DNA from: Primulina eburnea
Taxonomy: Eukaryota; Streptophyta; Magnoliopsida; Lamiales; Gesneriaceae
Reading direction: 5' to 3'
NCBI RefSeq assembly: GCF_022965805.1
Contig: NC_133103.1
Coordinates: 52,154,386 to 52,218,385 of the forward strand
Length of the DNA stretch: 64,000 bases
How positions within the stretch are numbered: the stretch's first letter is position 1; the number at the start of each line of letters is the position of its first letter. A model generated the notes under the pieces. It had not been told where the DNA came from, searched no databases, and saw only the letters and a program-made list of their open reading frames with translations. The position numbers and the translations under genes are program-made. Below, in pieces: positions 11,329-24,060 of the stretch.

Positions 11329-14300
11329 ATGGATTGGTTAGCCAAGAATCATGCTTTAGTAGACTGTCACGGAAAGACGGTAACTATCCAAGCTCCACAC
11401 CAAGAGAAACTTTTATTTCATGGCAAGACCAAAGAACGAAAGACTCTTCTTTCTGCTTCTCAAACTTTGAAAGCCATGAAAAGTGGAGAAGAAGTTTACC
11501 TAGCTATGTTAAGCGAGGTAAAGAGAAAGACCACACTTACACTAGAAGAGATTCCAGTAGTACAAGAATTCCCTGATGTCTTTCCGGAAGAACTCCCCGG
11601 CAAACTTCCCGACCGCGAAGTGGAATTTGAGATTAATTTAGTGCCCAATGCTGCACCAATCTCAAAAGCACCGTATCGAATGGCTCCAGCAGAATTGAAA
11701 GAACTCAAAGAGCAACTTCAAGAGTTGTTGGACAAGAAGCAGATCCGACCAAGCGCATCTCCGTGGGGAGCTCCTGTCCTATTTGTAAAGAAGAAGGACG
11801 GAAGTATGAGGATGTGTATCGATTACAGAGAACTGAACAAGATCACAATACAAAACAAGTATCCGCTTCCAAGGATAGATGACTTGTTTGACCAACTCAA
11901 AGGAGCTTCAGTCTTTTCCAAGCTCGACTTAAGGTCAGGCTATCACCAACTCAAGGTCAAGACAGACGACATTCCGAAGACAGCCTTCAGAACAAGGTAT
12001 GGACACTATGAGTTCACAGTGATGCCGTTTGGATTAACAAACGCTCCGGCAGTATTCATGGATCTCATGAACAGAGTGTTTAAACCATTTCTAGACAAGT
12101 TTGTTGTGGTATTCATCGACGATATTCTAGTATATTCGTCAAGTGAAGAAGACCACAAAGAACATCTTCATTTCACCCTACAGAAGTTGAGAGAAAAGGA
12201 ACTATACGCCAAGTTCAAGAAATGCGAATTCTGGCTAGAGAGTGTCGCATTCTTGGGACACATAATATCAGCAGCAGGAGTATCTGTGGACCCTAAGAAA
12301 GTGGAGGCAATTTCGGATTGGCCTAGACCAAAGAATGTGACAGAGGTACGAAGCTTCTTGGGACTAGCAGGCTATTACCGAAAATTTGTTGAAGGATTTT
12401 CCTCAATAGCCATACCTCTCACCAAGCTCACACAGAAGAACTCTAAGTTTCAATGGAGTGAAAAATGTGAGCAAAGCTTCGAGACTTTGAAGAAGAAGCT
12501 TACATCCACGCCAGTGCTAGTATTACCTATGGAAGGTAAGGACTACACCGTCTATAGTGATGCATCCAAAGAAGGTTTAGGATGTGTACTCATGCAAGAG
12601 GGAAGGGTGATTGCATACGCGTCAAGACAGTTGAAGCCGTATGAACAGAATTACCCAACACATGACCTTGAATTAGCTGCAGTGGTGTTCGCACTAAAGA
12701 TTTGGAGACACTATCTTTATGGAGCCAAGTGTGAGATTTTCACCGATCACCAAAGTCTCAAATATTTGTTCACTCAAAAGGAACTAAATATGAGACAAAG
12801 ACGATGGATCGAACTCATGAAGGATTACGACTTGACAATAAGCTACCATCCAGGCAAAGCCAACAAAGTAGCAGATGCTTTAAGTCGAAAGAATATGAGT
12901 AAGGTGATCCTGGCATCACTTTCAGCACAACCATGTCTTCGAGAGACAATCAAGATGAGTCAAGATAGAGACCCCGCTTTGGTGAAACTAAAAGAGCAAG
13001 TTAAAGAAGGGAAATCACCAGATTTCGAGACGGATAACAAAGGAACCTTGTGGATGAAAGGACGATTGTGCGTACCAGACATCGATAATCTTCGACAAGA
13101 AGTAATGTCTGAGGCACATAAGTCGAAATTTTCAGTCCATCCGGGCAGTACCAAGATGTACAGAGATTTGAAGAAAAATTTTTGGTGGAGTGGAATGAAG
13201 AAAGACGTGGCACTATTTGTTTCCAAGTGTCACGTGTGCCAGCAAGTCAAGGCAGAGCACCAAAGACCTGGTGGACTTCTTCAACCATTAGAAATCCCGG
13301 AATGGAAATGGGAACATATTTCCATGGATTTTGTAGTTGGTTTACCAAAGTCGAGACAAAGTCATGACGGAATATGGGTAATCGTGGATAGACTCGCAAA
13401 ATCTGCACATTTCTTACCTGTCCGCATGAATTATAGTTTGGACAAGCTAGCCACATTGTACCTGAATGAGATCGTACGATTGCATGGAGTTCCAGCTAGC
13501 ATACTGTCGGACAGAGATCCGAGGTTTACATCCCGCTTTTGGAAGAGCTTTCAACAAGCTATGGGGACCAAAATTACTCTTAGCACGGCCTATCATCCTC
13601 AGACCGATGGCCAAACAGAGCGGACAATTCAAACTCTAGAAGATATGCTGAGAGCATGTGCCTTGGACTTCAGTGGTAATTGGAGCGAACATCTGCCCTT
13701 AATTGAGTTCGCATACAACAATAGTTATCACAGCAGCATTGGAATGGCACCATACGAAGCTTTGTATGGACGAAAATGTCGATCACCACTGTATTGGGAT
13801 GAAGTAGGGGAAAAATCCATCGTCGGACCCGAACTGATCCAAGAAACAGTGGATAAAGTTGCTGTGATCAAGGAGAGACTAAAATCTGCACAAGATCGAC
13901 AGAAAAGCTGGGCGGACATGAAAAGAAGGCCCGTGGAATTTGAAGCTGGAGAGAAGGCATATGTGAAAGTGTCACCCATTAAGGGTGTAATCCGATTCAA
14001 CAAGGCTGGGAAACTAAATCCCAGATACGTCGGACCATTTGAAATTCTTGAGAAAGTGGGAACACTTGCTTATAGATTAGCACTTCCACCCGACATGTCA
14101 AGAATTCACAATGTATTCCATGTATCGCAGCTGAGGAGATATATTCCTGATCCAAGTCATATACTGGAAGCTGGACCACTTCTGGTTGAGAGCAATCTAA
14201 ATGAAGAGCTGAAGTATGAAGAAATTCCGATTCGAATTGTGGATAGCAAAGACCAAGTACTGAGGCGACGAACTATTCCATATGTCAAGGTACAATGGTC

Positions 14301-14385
14301 CAATCACACCGAAAGAGAAGCTACTTGGGAGTTGGAAGAAAAGATGCGAGAACAATACCCTTATCTCTTTGAAGATCAAGTATAG
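11329..14385 (+). CDS. pol: gypsy-1 Pol: RT, RNase H, integrase, chromodomain-like tail
   Basis: 1018 residues continuing directly after the TGA, so it may not be made as a separate protein; the ATG is simply the Met of the protease-end motif MDWL. Reverse transcriptase spans ~120-300 with LDLRSGYHQ (catalytic D200) and FIDD at 262-265. RNase H follows with SDAS, an [10 protein letters not shown] segment and FTDHQSLK. Integrase has an HHCC zinc site (H..H..CHVC) and a D-D-35-E core at about D666, D728 and E764. The last ~60 residues ([14 protein letters not shown]...[16 protein letters not shown]) resemble the truncated chromodomain of Tekay-type chromoviruses. No frameshift or further stop. 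A TTTCGAGGTCGAAA hairpin begins 5 bp after the stop codon. Confidence 0.93.
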   Translation: MDWLAKNHALVDCHGKTVTIQAPHQEKLLFHGKTKERKTLLSASQTLKAMKSGEEVYLAMLSEVKRKTTLTLEEIPVVQEFPDVFPEELPGKLPDREVEFEINLVPNAAPISKAPYRMAPAELKELKEQLQELLDKKQIRPSASPWGAPVLFVKKKDGSMRMCIDYRELNKITIQNKYPLPRIDDLFDQLKGASVFSKLDLRSGYHQLKVKTDDIPKTAFRTRYGHYEFTVMPFGLTNAPAVFMDLMNRVFKPFLDKFVVVFIDDILVYSSSEEDHKEHLHFTLQKLREKELYAKFKKCEFWLESVAFLGHIISAAGVSVDPKKVEAISDWPRPKNVTEVRSFLGLAGYYRKFVEGFSSIAIPLTKLTQKNSKFQWSEKCEQSFETLKKKLTSTPVLVLPMEGKDYTVYSDASKEGLGCVLMQEGRVIAYASRQLKPYEQNYPTHDLELAAVVFALKIWRHYLYGAKCEIFTDHQSLKYLFTQKELNMRQRRWIELMKDYDLTISYHPGKANKVADALSRKNMSKVILASLSAQPCLRETIKMSQDRDPALVKLKEQVKEGKSPDFETDNKGTLWMKGRLCVPDIDNLRQEVMSEAHKSKFSVHPGSTKMYRDLKKNFWWSGMKKDVALFVSKCHVCQQVKAEHQRPGGLLQPLEIPEWKWEHISMDFVVGLPKSRQSHDGIWVIVDRLAKSAHFLPVRMNYSLDKLATLYLNEIVRLHGVPASILSDRDPRFTSRFWKSFQQAMGTKITLSTAYHPQTDGQTERTIQTLEDMLRACALDFSGNWSEHLPLIEFAYNNSYHSSIGMAPYEALYGRKCRSPLYWDEVGEKSIVGPELIQETVDKVAVIKERLKSAQDRQKSWADMKRRPVEFEAGEKAYVKVSPIKGVIRFNKAGKLNPRYVGPFEILEKVGTLAYRLALPPDMSRIHNVFHVSQLRRYIPDPSHILEAGPLLVESNLNEELKYEEIPIRIVDSKDQVLRRRTIPYVKVQWSNHTEREATWELEEKMREQYPYLFEDQV

Positions 14386-14390
14386 CCAAG

Positions 14391-14425
14391 TTTCGAGGTC
14401 GAAACTTTTCATAAGGAGGGAGGGA
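14391..14425 (+). promoter_or_regulatory. gypsy-1 pre-PPT hairpin and polypurine tract
   Basis: TTTCGAGGTCGAAA (14391-14404) is a perfect inverted repeat. The purine-rich AAGGAGGGAGGGA directly abuts the 3' LTR and is the likely plus-strand primer. Confidence 0.85.
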
Positions 14426-15594
14426 TGTGAGAACCCGAATTTCCAGCAAAAGCATTTCAGTAAGCAATGCAAAATTTCCAGCAGAAGATAATATTCAGAA
14501 GCTGGTACTTTTCCAGCAGACATGTATTTTCCAGCAGCAGCAGTAGAAGAAGAACGAAAAATCAGCAGCAGCAGAAGAGCGAGAAAGAAGCAGCAGTCAG
14601 TTACTGATTCAGCTCAGACTTGTAACTGAAGCATTAACATAGAATAAAGGCTGTTAATGTCAGATTATGGCCATTAATTGGAAACGTAACAGTCAGATTG
14701 TGGCCTATAAATAACACCCTCAAGTCTCTGAAATGAGTTACACAAGCTTTGAGATTATCACTTAAATTTCGAGTTAAGAAAGAGTGCCTTTGTCAAGCAG
14801 CAAAATCCAGTAGCGAGAACAGCCAAATTCCAGTAGACTTCAATCGAAACTTTAAGCAAATTACGGTAAGTGGGCTTATATGTAAATATCTTGAAATCCG
14901 TTTGATAATTCTGTTTTAAAGTTCAGTTTCTGTATGATTTCTGATATATGATTTTGAAGCACTGAAACTCCCTAGTGAACTAATGGTAGGAATATATATT
15001 CTGAACATTTCTGAATTCTGATTCTGATTCTGATTCTGGCCTCACCCCTTAGAGGAGAGAACATATAGGGGACTGATATCAGTTTAGCCATGAAATTCAC
15101 TAACGTGCTCAGTGCTTACTAATTCTGAATTTTGTTCTGTAATTCTTGAATTCTGATTACTGTTCTGAAAACAAGAGTTCTCTGTATATTATTGTATTTG
15201 TGTTTCTGTTGAAAACGATTTCGAAAACTGGGAGTTATTCCCGCCCCTGCTTACTGAGTGACAATCATATCACTCACCCACCAAACCCATCTCAGATAAG
15301 AACGAGGAAGAGTTGATAGAAGAAGAGGAGCAACGTCAGTTTTGGGGCTGGTGATGAAGATCGTTGTTCTTAGTTCTGATTTATGTTTTATTTTCCGCTG
15401 CATATGTTCAGACAATGTAATTTTATGGTTTTACATTTCCGCTGTAAAACATTTGTCATTGAGTTGTAACAGACAATGATTATTATGAATAAAAGACGGG
15501 TTTCTGAAATTCTGTACTTCTGAGGCTTGTTGTTTTCGAATGAATATTTGAGAGCAACGCCGGTGTCAACCAACCCCCGTCCCGAGGCGTGACA
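14426..15594 (+). repeat. gypsy-1 3' LTR
   Basis: 1169 bp, TG...CA, nearly identical to the 5' LTR; hairpin copy at 15255-15276. One CTGATT unit fewer than the 5' copy. Confidence 0.95.
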
Positions 15595-15599
15595 AAGAT

Positions 15600-16245
15600 G
15601 AATCTACTAGTTTTGCACAAGATGAAATCAGACCTAATCGGTTTGGTTGATTCTAGCCGACGAGCCGAACTGAATGAGCTGTCTAGCTGATGAGCCAAAC
15701 TGACAGCGTACATTAGAATCAGTCAGGCTGGGGAAAGCTTCTAGTAAGGCGGAAATGACTGTTTAATATCAGAAACTATCCAGAATCTTTCCAAACAATC
15801 ACGTTTTTCTGTATAACGTATATATCATTCTTGAATCCTATTAATACAATAACTTGAATATCAAATACAGGTGTTGAAAGTGGATTCAAATCATGAGCAT
15901 CCTAAAAGAAGAAACTAGTTGGGATGAGAGCAAACCCAAGTGTGATACATTCGATATATACATCTAATGTAAAAATTCTCACACACAATCATTCGCACAT
16001 ATACATGAAAGTTGAATTTCAAAGTTTAGATGAATGAGTCTTTATACAAAGACATTAATGATTGTATTTGTAATCTTGATATAAAAGACGTTAAAGATTA
16101 TGCGAATTGTGAGGTACAGCCTATAATCGAGAGTGTACTAGGAATTTTTATTAGGCAAGCGATAAGTCCTAAGTTGAAAGTATTTGTACAAATTAAAGAG
16201 TTGTATAAATTAAAATATAAAAAATATATATAAAAAAATTATATA
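15600..16245. other. Flank of gypsy-1, continuation of the copia-like fragment, no gene
   Basis: Contains CTAGCCGACGAGCCGAACTG-type sequence of dispersed-repeat character up to about 15900, then AT-rich DNA. A 67-codon frame at 16030-16233 has no recognisable features and is not called. Confidence 0.4.
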
Positions 16246-18975
16246 GCCCATATTAGGGATGAAAATGAGCTGAGCCGAGCCGAACAGTATCAGGCTCGGG
16301 CTCGGCTCGTTCAACTATTTTCTTGGCTCGGGCTCGGCTCGGGCTCGGCTCGAGCTTTTGGTTTCAAGCTCGGGCTCGGCTCGTTCGGAAGTTATGAAGC
16401 TCGGGCTTGGTTCGAGCTCGGCTCGAACATTTAGCGACGGCTTTTTGAAAGACCGTCGCTGAATAAATCAGCGACGGTTTTTAAGCGACACACCGTCGCT
16501 GATTAAATCGGCGACGGTATTTAAGCGACAAACCGTCGCTGATTAAATCAGCGACCGTTTTTAATGACAAACCGTCGCTAAATGTTCAGCATAGTTTAGT
16601 TTGCTTTGTTAATCTGCGCGGTTCATCTTATTACTTCAGCATGAAATTATTTTTCTTATTTTTTTACTTCGTCAACATTGATATACCGAAGTAAAATATA
16701 ATAAAAAAATATAGTGAAGCCCGTGTTTTTAAACATCCGATGTAAAATATATTATTTTACTTCGCTTGTGTTATTACTGAAGTTATTGGTAATGTATTAC
16801 TTCGTAATTTATTATTGCCGAAGTAAAGCCTGCCGAAATAAAATCCGATTTTTCTACTAGTGATTATTGCCATAACATTCACATTTTTAATATAACTAGG
16901 TAAAGATACGTGCGACGCACATGAAAATACATTTCTATTATCAATAATTGTTTTTAAAGAAATGAGATCAGAAGAGATTAATTTTCAAAAAATTATATAT
17001 TAATGATTTCATGCTATATTAGTCGATAGAAATGAGTAATGCTATGTGCAACCAAATTTGTACAATAATTCTTACAATTCAAAAAAATCAATAAAAAATT
17101 CATTTATCAAAATCTCATGATAAATTAAATATAAAATCTCATTAGATAATAACAATCTCACGATATAATTGTTGTAAATATCGCTGTACTATATATTAGT
17201 TGTACTTTTAGCATTATCCATAGGAAATTCAATGTAATATAATTTATACTATATGTATTATAAAATGATTGCAAAAGATATTTGTTTAAAAAATTTTATG
17301 TGTTATAAATCTAAGGTTATTCTTGATTGGAAGGATTTCAAATCCATGGATTTCAATACATTCAAATGTATTTTTGTTATTTAGAGATGTAACATCATAA
17401 ACTTCAAGTCCACTCATTTCATGTTTATATAGTAGTATTTCATGTTAGTTATGATATTGTTCAAGTCCACCAAATAATAATGTTATTTGAAATTTATTCT
17501 ACTTTATATAAATAATAATATGTAAATAAGTAATGTGTAGATTCAAAATTTGATATATTGTTTCATTGTTAACAATAAAATTATAATTTTAATCCATAAA
17601 TTTGAAATCAATTTATCACAATCTAAATAAATTAATAATTGTTGAAAAACATATTAGTAATAAATATTATAATTTTGTATAAATTAGATATTGGAGAAAA
17701 TATAATATAAAATTGATATCAGGTATTAAAATTAAATTTGAAAGAAAAAAAAAGTATAATACATAACGTTGACCACTTATTTTATCACGTGTTATTGATT
17801 TATGAAAAATAAAAATATAATATACATAATATATTCTAAACCTTAAATCAAATTATTGCGTCAAATTTTTTCTTCTTTTATATTTTCAATTTATATTGCT
17901 TTCACGATTTTTTTTTTGTCATAAATTTTTTCTTCTCTTTGAAAAACAATATTCTCGCCATCTTCATTCGCAAATCTTATGAGAAGAAATGTATATTCTT
18001 CTCTATTTGATGCCTCTACAAATCTCCACACAATTAAGTGTTTTGTAGAAAAAAAATTTGTTTCATCAAGCAAATAAAATCAAAAAATTTTGTTATTTCA
18101 GTATTCTACAAATTATATTTTTTTTTTGTAAATATTTTAACTTAATCTACAAGCAAATAAAATCAATGAATTTTAATTATTCTATCTTCTAGACAACTGA
18201 CAAAATATGATTTAATTAATATTTTATTATATTTATCAAAAAGTGTTCAACTCTTTAATGATATAACATATTTATGCAATATGTTATTTAAATACAAAAA
18301 TTCAAAATTAAGATAACATAATTTTTTTTATATTTCATACTATATTATTGGAAGTATTAAATTTGTATATATTAATTTTTTTCTGAGAAACTTCTTGCAT
18401 ATATAACTCATTCAAAAGATTATAGATTTACAAAATAAAACAAATCATATTCAATTTAATATTTTGTGAAAAATATATGTTCACTTCATCTACAAGCAAA
18501 TAAAAACAAATAACTTTGACCTTAATTCACACTTTTATAATATGTATAGATTTTTAATTTTTAATTTATTATTATTTATCATACATAATTATTTTAATAT
18601 TATAACTCATTAATTATCTCAAATTCCTGCTCACGATCTACCTAAACGAGCCGAGCTCGAACCCGAGCTCGTGAACCACTTAAACGAGCCGAGCTCGAGC
18701 TCACGAGCCAGCTAAACGAGCCGAGCTCGAGCTCACGAGCCAGCTAAACGAGCCGAGCTCAATTTTGAGCTCACGAACCTATTATCGAACATGTTCACGA
18801 GCTAACGAGCCGAACATCATTAATCTCAAGCTCGGCTCAACAAAATTGTCGAGCCCAAAATAAGGCTCGGGCTCGGCTCGATAAGCTTAACGAACGAGCC
18901 CGAACGAGCTTTTTAACGAGCCGAGATCCGAAAAAATCGCGAACAGCTCGGCTCATTTACATCCCTAGCCCATAT
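16246..18975. mobile_element. Non-autonomous Ac-like hAT element, 2.7 kb, GCTCGGCTCG subterminal arrays
   Basis: Element 16254-18967 is flanked by perfect 8-bp target duplications GCCCATAT (16246-16253, 18968-18975). The ends are imperfect inverted repeats TAGGGATGAAAATGAGC / TAGGGATGTAAATGAGC, close to the Ac/Ds terminus. Both subterminal zones (16260-16430, 18630-18960) are packed with GCTCGGCTCG / GAGCCGAGCTCG repeats in opposite orientations, which in hAT elements are the expected place for transposase binding. The middle is AT-rich with no transposase, so it would need a protein in trans. A CACTA-type end lies inside it (16862). Confidence 0.9.
16434..16862. mobile_element. CACTA-type end fragment inside the hAT element
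   Basis: The right edge ...TTTTTCTACTAGTG (ending 16862) reads CACTAGTAGAAAAA in reverse, a typical CACTA terminus. Just inside are repeated TTACTTCG/CGAAGTAA motifs (16660-16850) and at the left an array of GCGACGG / ACCGTCGC inverted motifs (16435-16580). No left CACTA end is seen, so the left limit is approximate and the piece is probably truncated. Confidence 0.6.
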
Positions 18976-19345
18976 AAATTAGAAACTACTAAAATAATGA
19001 ACACATTGCTAAAGCTCATATGGTTAATATATAACATATTATTGGATGGGTCAACATGAATCTACTCACATCACATATATATAACTCATTATTGGATGGG
19101 CTAGTATAAATATATAAACCCATAGTGGATGGGCTAGATATGATGGAATTTATTCGAATTTGACTCAAATTGAATATATTCGAGTTCGAATTCAATTCGA
19201 AGCTCGAATGATTTTAATTTTTTTTCACGAGTTTGAGTTCATCTCGAAATCTTCGAACCTATAAGCGAACTATTCAAACTATTGTTTGGACAGTAAGTTT
19301 CGAGAATGAAAGTTCGAAAGACTCGAAATGTCCGAAAGACATGAA

Positions 19346-19405
<60 letters not shown>

Positions 19406-20431
19406 TATAATTATATTAATAAAATATTAAGACTCGCGAGCGGCTCGTGAACTATCGAAAAAAATTATTTCGAATCGATTTTGATAAATTTGAACACAAA
19501 TAAAAATATTTATCGACCTGGCTCAAATCTTGTACATATCTACTGCCATTATGGTCCGTCCCTAGTGGTGCCGCCTTGGCGTGGAATGTAGTAAGCATAT
19601 GTATAACGTCATGTCAACACTTACAAAGAGAATACATTAAAATTATCAAAAACTAAAGTATATATGATCACAAATGAATTTCAATATAGAGAATCAAAAT
19701 TACAAAAAGTCTGATACATAAAATTAAAATTATTTCCTAACTATAAATTTAGGCAAGAAAGAAATAATTAAATGGGGAATGTTGGGTAACTAAAATAGAG
19801 GGGGATAATTTTTTTTTACATATTTTTTAGCAATTATTGGAAGAATTATTGAGACAATAATTTAATTGTTTTGTTTAATTAAAAATCACAGCTGATGGAT
19901 TTTGAAAGAGTTAGATATCACAAAAGGACAATCGGATACACGCTATTGAAATTTAATACAGTACTATTTAATCACTAAAGTTAAAGTTGTAATTGTCTTT
20001 CATTAGTGTAATGAGATTTATCACAATGGATATGTTAATGGAAAGATAATTTTTTGTACAGTAATTCGTACAATTTTGGATTTTAGTTCATTAACTCATC
20101 AAAATCTAATTTTGATGCAACAAATTTAAATTACAACTATTTTAATTTAATCACTGACGCAGAGTTAGACGCGTAAGAAATTTTAGTGTTACATCAATGA
20201 TTTTAGTGCCATAACAACATTTCGATAAAATAAGGTTAATAGAAAAAAACTAATCAAAGTTACTGCACAATATAACTAAATTTTAAATACTTAATGAACC
20301 AAAACATAAAATATGAAAACTCAGTAGATCAAAATATTATTTTCCCATTTAATCGATATATCCGAAAAAATATTGACACTTTGGCGAAAAATAGAGTAAA
20401 AAATAAAACCGAAATAACCTATTCCAAAATC
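18976..20431. repeat. ELIP2 upstream flank, shared among duplicated units
   Basis: Sequence from about 19030 (GGATGGGTCAACATGAATCT) recurs at about 40940 and 47365, and 19945-20431 recurs at 59300-59805 and partly at 43620. It is therefore part of the duplicated ELIP unit. It contains a (TA)25 run at 19349-19398. No gene; a frame over the TA run is spurious. Confidence 0.75.
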
Positions 20432-21260
20432 CTCATATCCAGAGCCGTACCTGTGTTTCACTGGGCTTGAGGCGAAATGTTAAAAAAAATCTTGTTGTGA
20501 TAAATAACCGTATAGCTTAGTTTGCAAATTAAAAATAACCAAACAATAGATATAAGGAAAATATATTTTACGAGTTATATATTTATCTCTTTGCGATTTT
20601 TTTTTCGTGCGCCACAACATCAACATAGCTATAACTTAATGCAGTGTCATATAAACAATTATATTGAAAAATATTGAAATTGGAAAAAAATTGTACGGTA
20701 TGTTACTAAAATTGAAATTTATCGACATAAACTATCAAAATAACAAAATGATAAATATAATGAACCAATATTGTAAAAATATATGATTTTTTTAAAATAA
20801 CAAATATAATATTTTATTCAAGAAAACAAAAATAAAGATATGTAAAATCGACAAGTATCGTAATTTTTTGTGTTTTATTTTTTGCAATGGGTCCGACTAC
20901 ATAAATTCAAAAAAGAGGCCAAATAATCGATAAGTAAAGTATAAAAGTTTAACACATGAGTTGACACAAGATAAAATAATAAATATATTGGACAAAAATT
21001 ACCATTTTAGGCATACAAGATTTTATTAAAGAGCTGTGTACATAATTTGATTAAATCCCAATGAACACAATCATCATATTTAATCATGTTTCCAATGGGT
21101 GAATGTCTAATTTTTTTTTAAAATGTCTAATGCACATACTATTTAGGTGCATGCTTGAATAACATGAGACCAATGATTTGTTTTTTTTGGACCTCTGTGA
21201 GGGCCGGGCCTCAGACAATAGTCTCTCTCGCCTCATAAGAGGTACGGCCCTGCTCATATC
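20432..21260. mobile_element. 813-bp non-autonomous hAT element in the ELIP2 upstream flank
   Basis: Element 20440-21252 has terminal inverted repeats CAGAGCCGTACCT / CAGGGCCGTACCT and perfect 8-bp duplications CTCATATC (20432-20439, 21253-21260). The uninterrupted site AAAATCCTCATATCGACC is present in the paralogous units at about 41439 and 48168, and a diverged form at about 44088, proving the ends. No ORF. It lies about 420 bp from the ELIP2 start codon. Confidence 0.93.
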
Positions 21261-21498
21261 GACCTTTGGATCTCAACATCCTCATTTTAATCTTGACACC
21301 ATTATTTCATTATGTTATTACAGAGAAAGGTGAATAACTACATAAAGCATGAATTTTGTGTGAAATAGTTATTAATTACTACATAATTTCATACACCGAC
21401 CCAACTAGAATTTTATAGCCGTACACATCCTGAAAAGAAACCTGTGCGGTGCCTATGAGTCCATATTCATACGATGTTGTGCGAATAATAGCGGATTT

Positions 21499-21562
21499 AC
21501 GTGGAACAAGAAATACCCACAATTTCTCTGGCCAAAAAGCTCCGATATTACATCTATAAATA
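21499..21562 (+). promoter_or_regulatory. ELIP2 core promoter: ACGTG box and TATA box
   Basis: TATAAATA at 21555-21562, 110 bp before the ATG, with an ACGTGG box at 21499-21504 about 50 bp upstream, the same layout as ELIP1. The upstream sequence GTGCGGTGCCTATGAGTCC (about 21444) is retained in the truncated paralogues and may be functional. Confidence 0.6.
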
Positions 21563-21672
21563 AACCCACATTCCCAACACACTCCCACATTCAAACTAAA
21601 TACGACTTTTGTTCCAATACAACTTATTTTGATAGAAAAATTCTGAGTTTTCTTTCACACAAAATACACAAT

Positions 21673-22485
21673 ATGGCAGCTGCAGCAACAGGGATGCAAA
21701 TGATCTGTGGAGCTGGTTTTAATTCAAGAACCGTTGGTTTGAACCAGTTTGTACCTTTGAAGAGTGCGTCACTTTTTAAGAGGGATTTGAAGTTCAAAAT
21801 TCGAAGCATGACTGAGGTATATATATAATGTGAAACTATTTTATGATGTACACTTTTTTAAGTAAATAATATACATTAATTAATACGAGGGTTATCTTCC
21901 TTCTTGATTAAAATACTATTGGAGTTCTTGATTTAACAGGATGGTGATGATGTTGCTGGGGAGAAAGAAAAAGCAGCAGTTCCAATTCCTCCTAAGTTGT
22001 TTTCAACACCTCCTCCACCGCCGCAACCTGAGGTTAATTCAAATCCAGACAATATTTCTTGTTGTTACAATTAATACGATACATAATACATTAAAAATTA
22101 TTCATATATTCACATGTGAGCTCAATCTACGTGAATGCAGCAAAGCACCAAGATAACAAACATAATGGCCTTTGACGGGCCTGGCCCGGAGAGGATCAAC
22201 GGGCGTCTAGCCATGATCGGATTCGTGTCAGCCATTGCAGTAGAATTAACCAGAGGACAGGATATCTTTTCCCAAATACAAAACGGAGGGATCCCGTGGT
22301 TTCTCGGGACAACTGTTTTGCTATCCGTGGCATCACTTGTGCCGTTGTTTAAAGGTGTGAGCGCGGATTCGAAATCGCGGGGATTGATGACATCTGATGC
22401 AGAGCTTTGGAATGGAAGGCTTGCAATGGTAGGATTGATAGCTTTGGCTTACACGGAGTATGTCAAGGGTGGGACTCTTGTATGA
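21673..22485 (+). CDS. ELIP: Early light-induced protein, chloroplast (ELIP2 of this array)
   Basis: Exons 21673-21816, 21940-22032 and 22141-22485, phase 0, GT..AG introns, giving 48+31+114 = 193 residues. A transit-peptide-like N-terminus (1 to ~45) leads to an acidic then Pro-rich linker with PPPPPQP before three thylakoid helices. ERINGRLAM (96-104) and ELWNGRLAM carry the Glu/Asn pairs that ligate chlorophyll in LHC proteins. Role as for ELIP1: photoprotection by holding free pigment during light, cold or drying stress. The start is the ATG shared with ELIP1; the in-frame upstream extension possible in this region is UTR since TATA lies between. The coding region, both introns, 5' flank from 21351 and 3' flank to 22592 match ELIP3 apart from one base I could find. 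The gene is intact. Confidence 0.95.
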
Positions 22486-22592
22486 ATGTTTTGCGTATGA
22501 TGGTGTTAATATCATGTGGTGTGTAGAATGTAAACAATTATGTATATTTGAATAATATAAGTGAAGATGTTTGATTAAATAATTTACGGTTC
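22486..22592 (+). other. ELIP2 3' UTR region
   Basis: Conserved to the base with ELIP3 and present as detached fragments at 24232 (direct) and 59834-59915 (inverted). It ends where a T-rich run replaces the sequence seen at ELIP3. Confidence 0.7.
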
Positions 22593-23525
22593 TTTTTTTT
22601 TTTTTCTTTTTTAATTTTTGAGCAGTAACAACAAAATTTTTAATTATTTACTTAGAAATTTGTTTTAGAATTTCCCATTCTCGTTAACTCTAGATTGCTT
22701 AAAAATCGTCCATTAATCGTACATATACTTTCCGGACAATTATATTTTTGATCTTATAACTTGCATATTTTCATTTTCATTATTTTTTCGATTATTTTTC
22801 ATTTCAAGTCAACTAATTATTTGCACGATTTTTATTATTATTATTTTAATTCATCTCACCAAGATGCTAATATTGGTCGAAAAAATGATAAAGTAAATGA
22901 CACTAGAAAATAATGATGTTATGCTGGAAGACGGTAACTTGATACAGAACATTGTTGACATGTGGGATGCTTAGTCGTTACTTTGGTGGAAAAAAACTAA
23001 AAATGAAAAATTGATAGACAAAAAGACTCGAAACGAAAATATATATGTCAATTTATTAAAATATAATTTCTCTTGTACATTCAGAAAAACTTTTGTTTTA
23101 GAATTCCCCATTCTGGTTAAATTTTACATTGCTTAAAAATCGTCAAATAATCATACATATATTTTTCGAACAATTATATTTTTCATCTTATAACTTGCAT
23201 ATTTTCATTTTCATTATTTTTTCAATTATTTTTCATTTTAAGTCAACTAATTATTTGCACGATTTTTATTATTATTATTTTAATTCATCTCACCAAGATG
23301 CTAACATTGGTCGAAAAAATGATAAAGTAAATGACACTAGAAGATAATGATGTTATGCTGGAAGATGGTAATTTGATACAGAACATTGTTGACATGTGGG
23401 ATGCCTAGTTGTTACTTTGGTGGAAAAAAACTAAAAATGAAAAATTGATAGACAAAAAGACTCGAAACGAAAATATATATGTCAGTTTATTAAAATATAA
23501 TTTCTCTTGTACATTCACAAAAACT
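22593..23525. repeat. Two tandem ~433-bp units downstream of ELIP2
   Basis: Units starting about 22661 and 23094 each run from TTTTAGAATT(C/T)CCCATTCT through GTTGACATGTGGGATGC to TCTTGTACATTCA. Related units follow the detached ELIP 3' end (24309, 24763) and ELIP3 (about 45480). They grade into LTR-like sequence and may be repeated U3 modules. Short frames such as 23129-23347 are spurious. Confidence 0.8.
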
Positions 23526-24060
23526 TTCTTCAATGTTAATGATATTACATGTCTGGAAAAAAACTAAAAGAGAAAAATATTAACATAGATTTAAAAAGAG
23601 CAATTTTTTTAAAAAAATATTTACTCATATATTATTTTAGTGATTTCCGATCTGGTTAATCACCGCTTAATACATTTGACTTTTCAGTCATTCTTTCAAA
23701 ATTATAAACCTGATTCTTATTTACCTTTTTATCTACCAAAAGATGTTTATATAATATTTTTATTTTACTAAAAAAATCCAAAATAAAGAAACTTAATTTT
23801 TTTAATCGAGCAAAAGATGGAAATCACATGTTTTTAATTATTATTATTGTTGTTTTTTTAAATATTATTATTATAATTATTTGGCAAGGATTTGGCTGCC
23901 ACATTAAACCTCACTCATTCACCTATAGATAGGCCATCACTCCTAGCCATTCCTCACAACAAAATTTTGAAAATTCTTGCTGTAATTTTCGAAATTTCCA
24001 ATAGCTTTCCCTAGCCGAAATATTGCTTAAAAATCGTCCAAAGTTAGGCAAGAAAGTTGT
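23526..24060 (+). repeat. LTR-like segment, first copy, truncated
   Basis: Matches 25196-25730 and 45913-46450: the section includes CACTCATTCACCTATAGATAGGCC, which looks like a TATA region and leader. It is cut off at 24060 where an unrelated LTR end begins. Confidence 0.65.

Larger units (their letters stand above)
7055..15599 (+). mobile_element. gypsy-1: complete Ty3/gypsy chromovirus (Tekay/Del type)
   Basis: Two LTRs (7060-8233, 14426-15594) start TGTGAGAACCC; the 3' copy ends ACA and the 5' copy ATA. They are flanked by perfect 5-bp target duplications AAGAT (7055-7059, 15595-15599). In order: initiator-Met primer site, ~960-bp leader, coiled-coil ORF, gag-protease, RT-RNaseH-integrase with a C-terminal chromodomain-like region, purine tract. 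The LTRs differ by about ten substitutions by eye and one loss of a 6-bp CTGATT unit, so the insertion looks young. The polyprotein frame is broken once, by TGA at 11326-11328. Domain order and the chromodomain-like tail support a Tekay/Del assignment; an RT tree would settle it. Confidence 0.95.

Noticed and set aside
16030..16233. 67-codon frame between gypsy-1 and the Ac-like element
   Set aside because: AT-rich, no homology recognised, no promoter or splice context.
19233..19430. Frame with Ile-Tyr repeats
   Set aside because: Produced by the (TA)n microsatellite.
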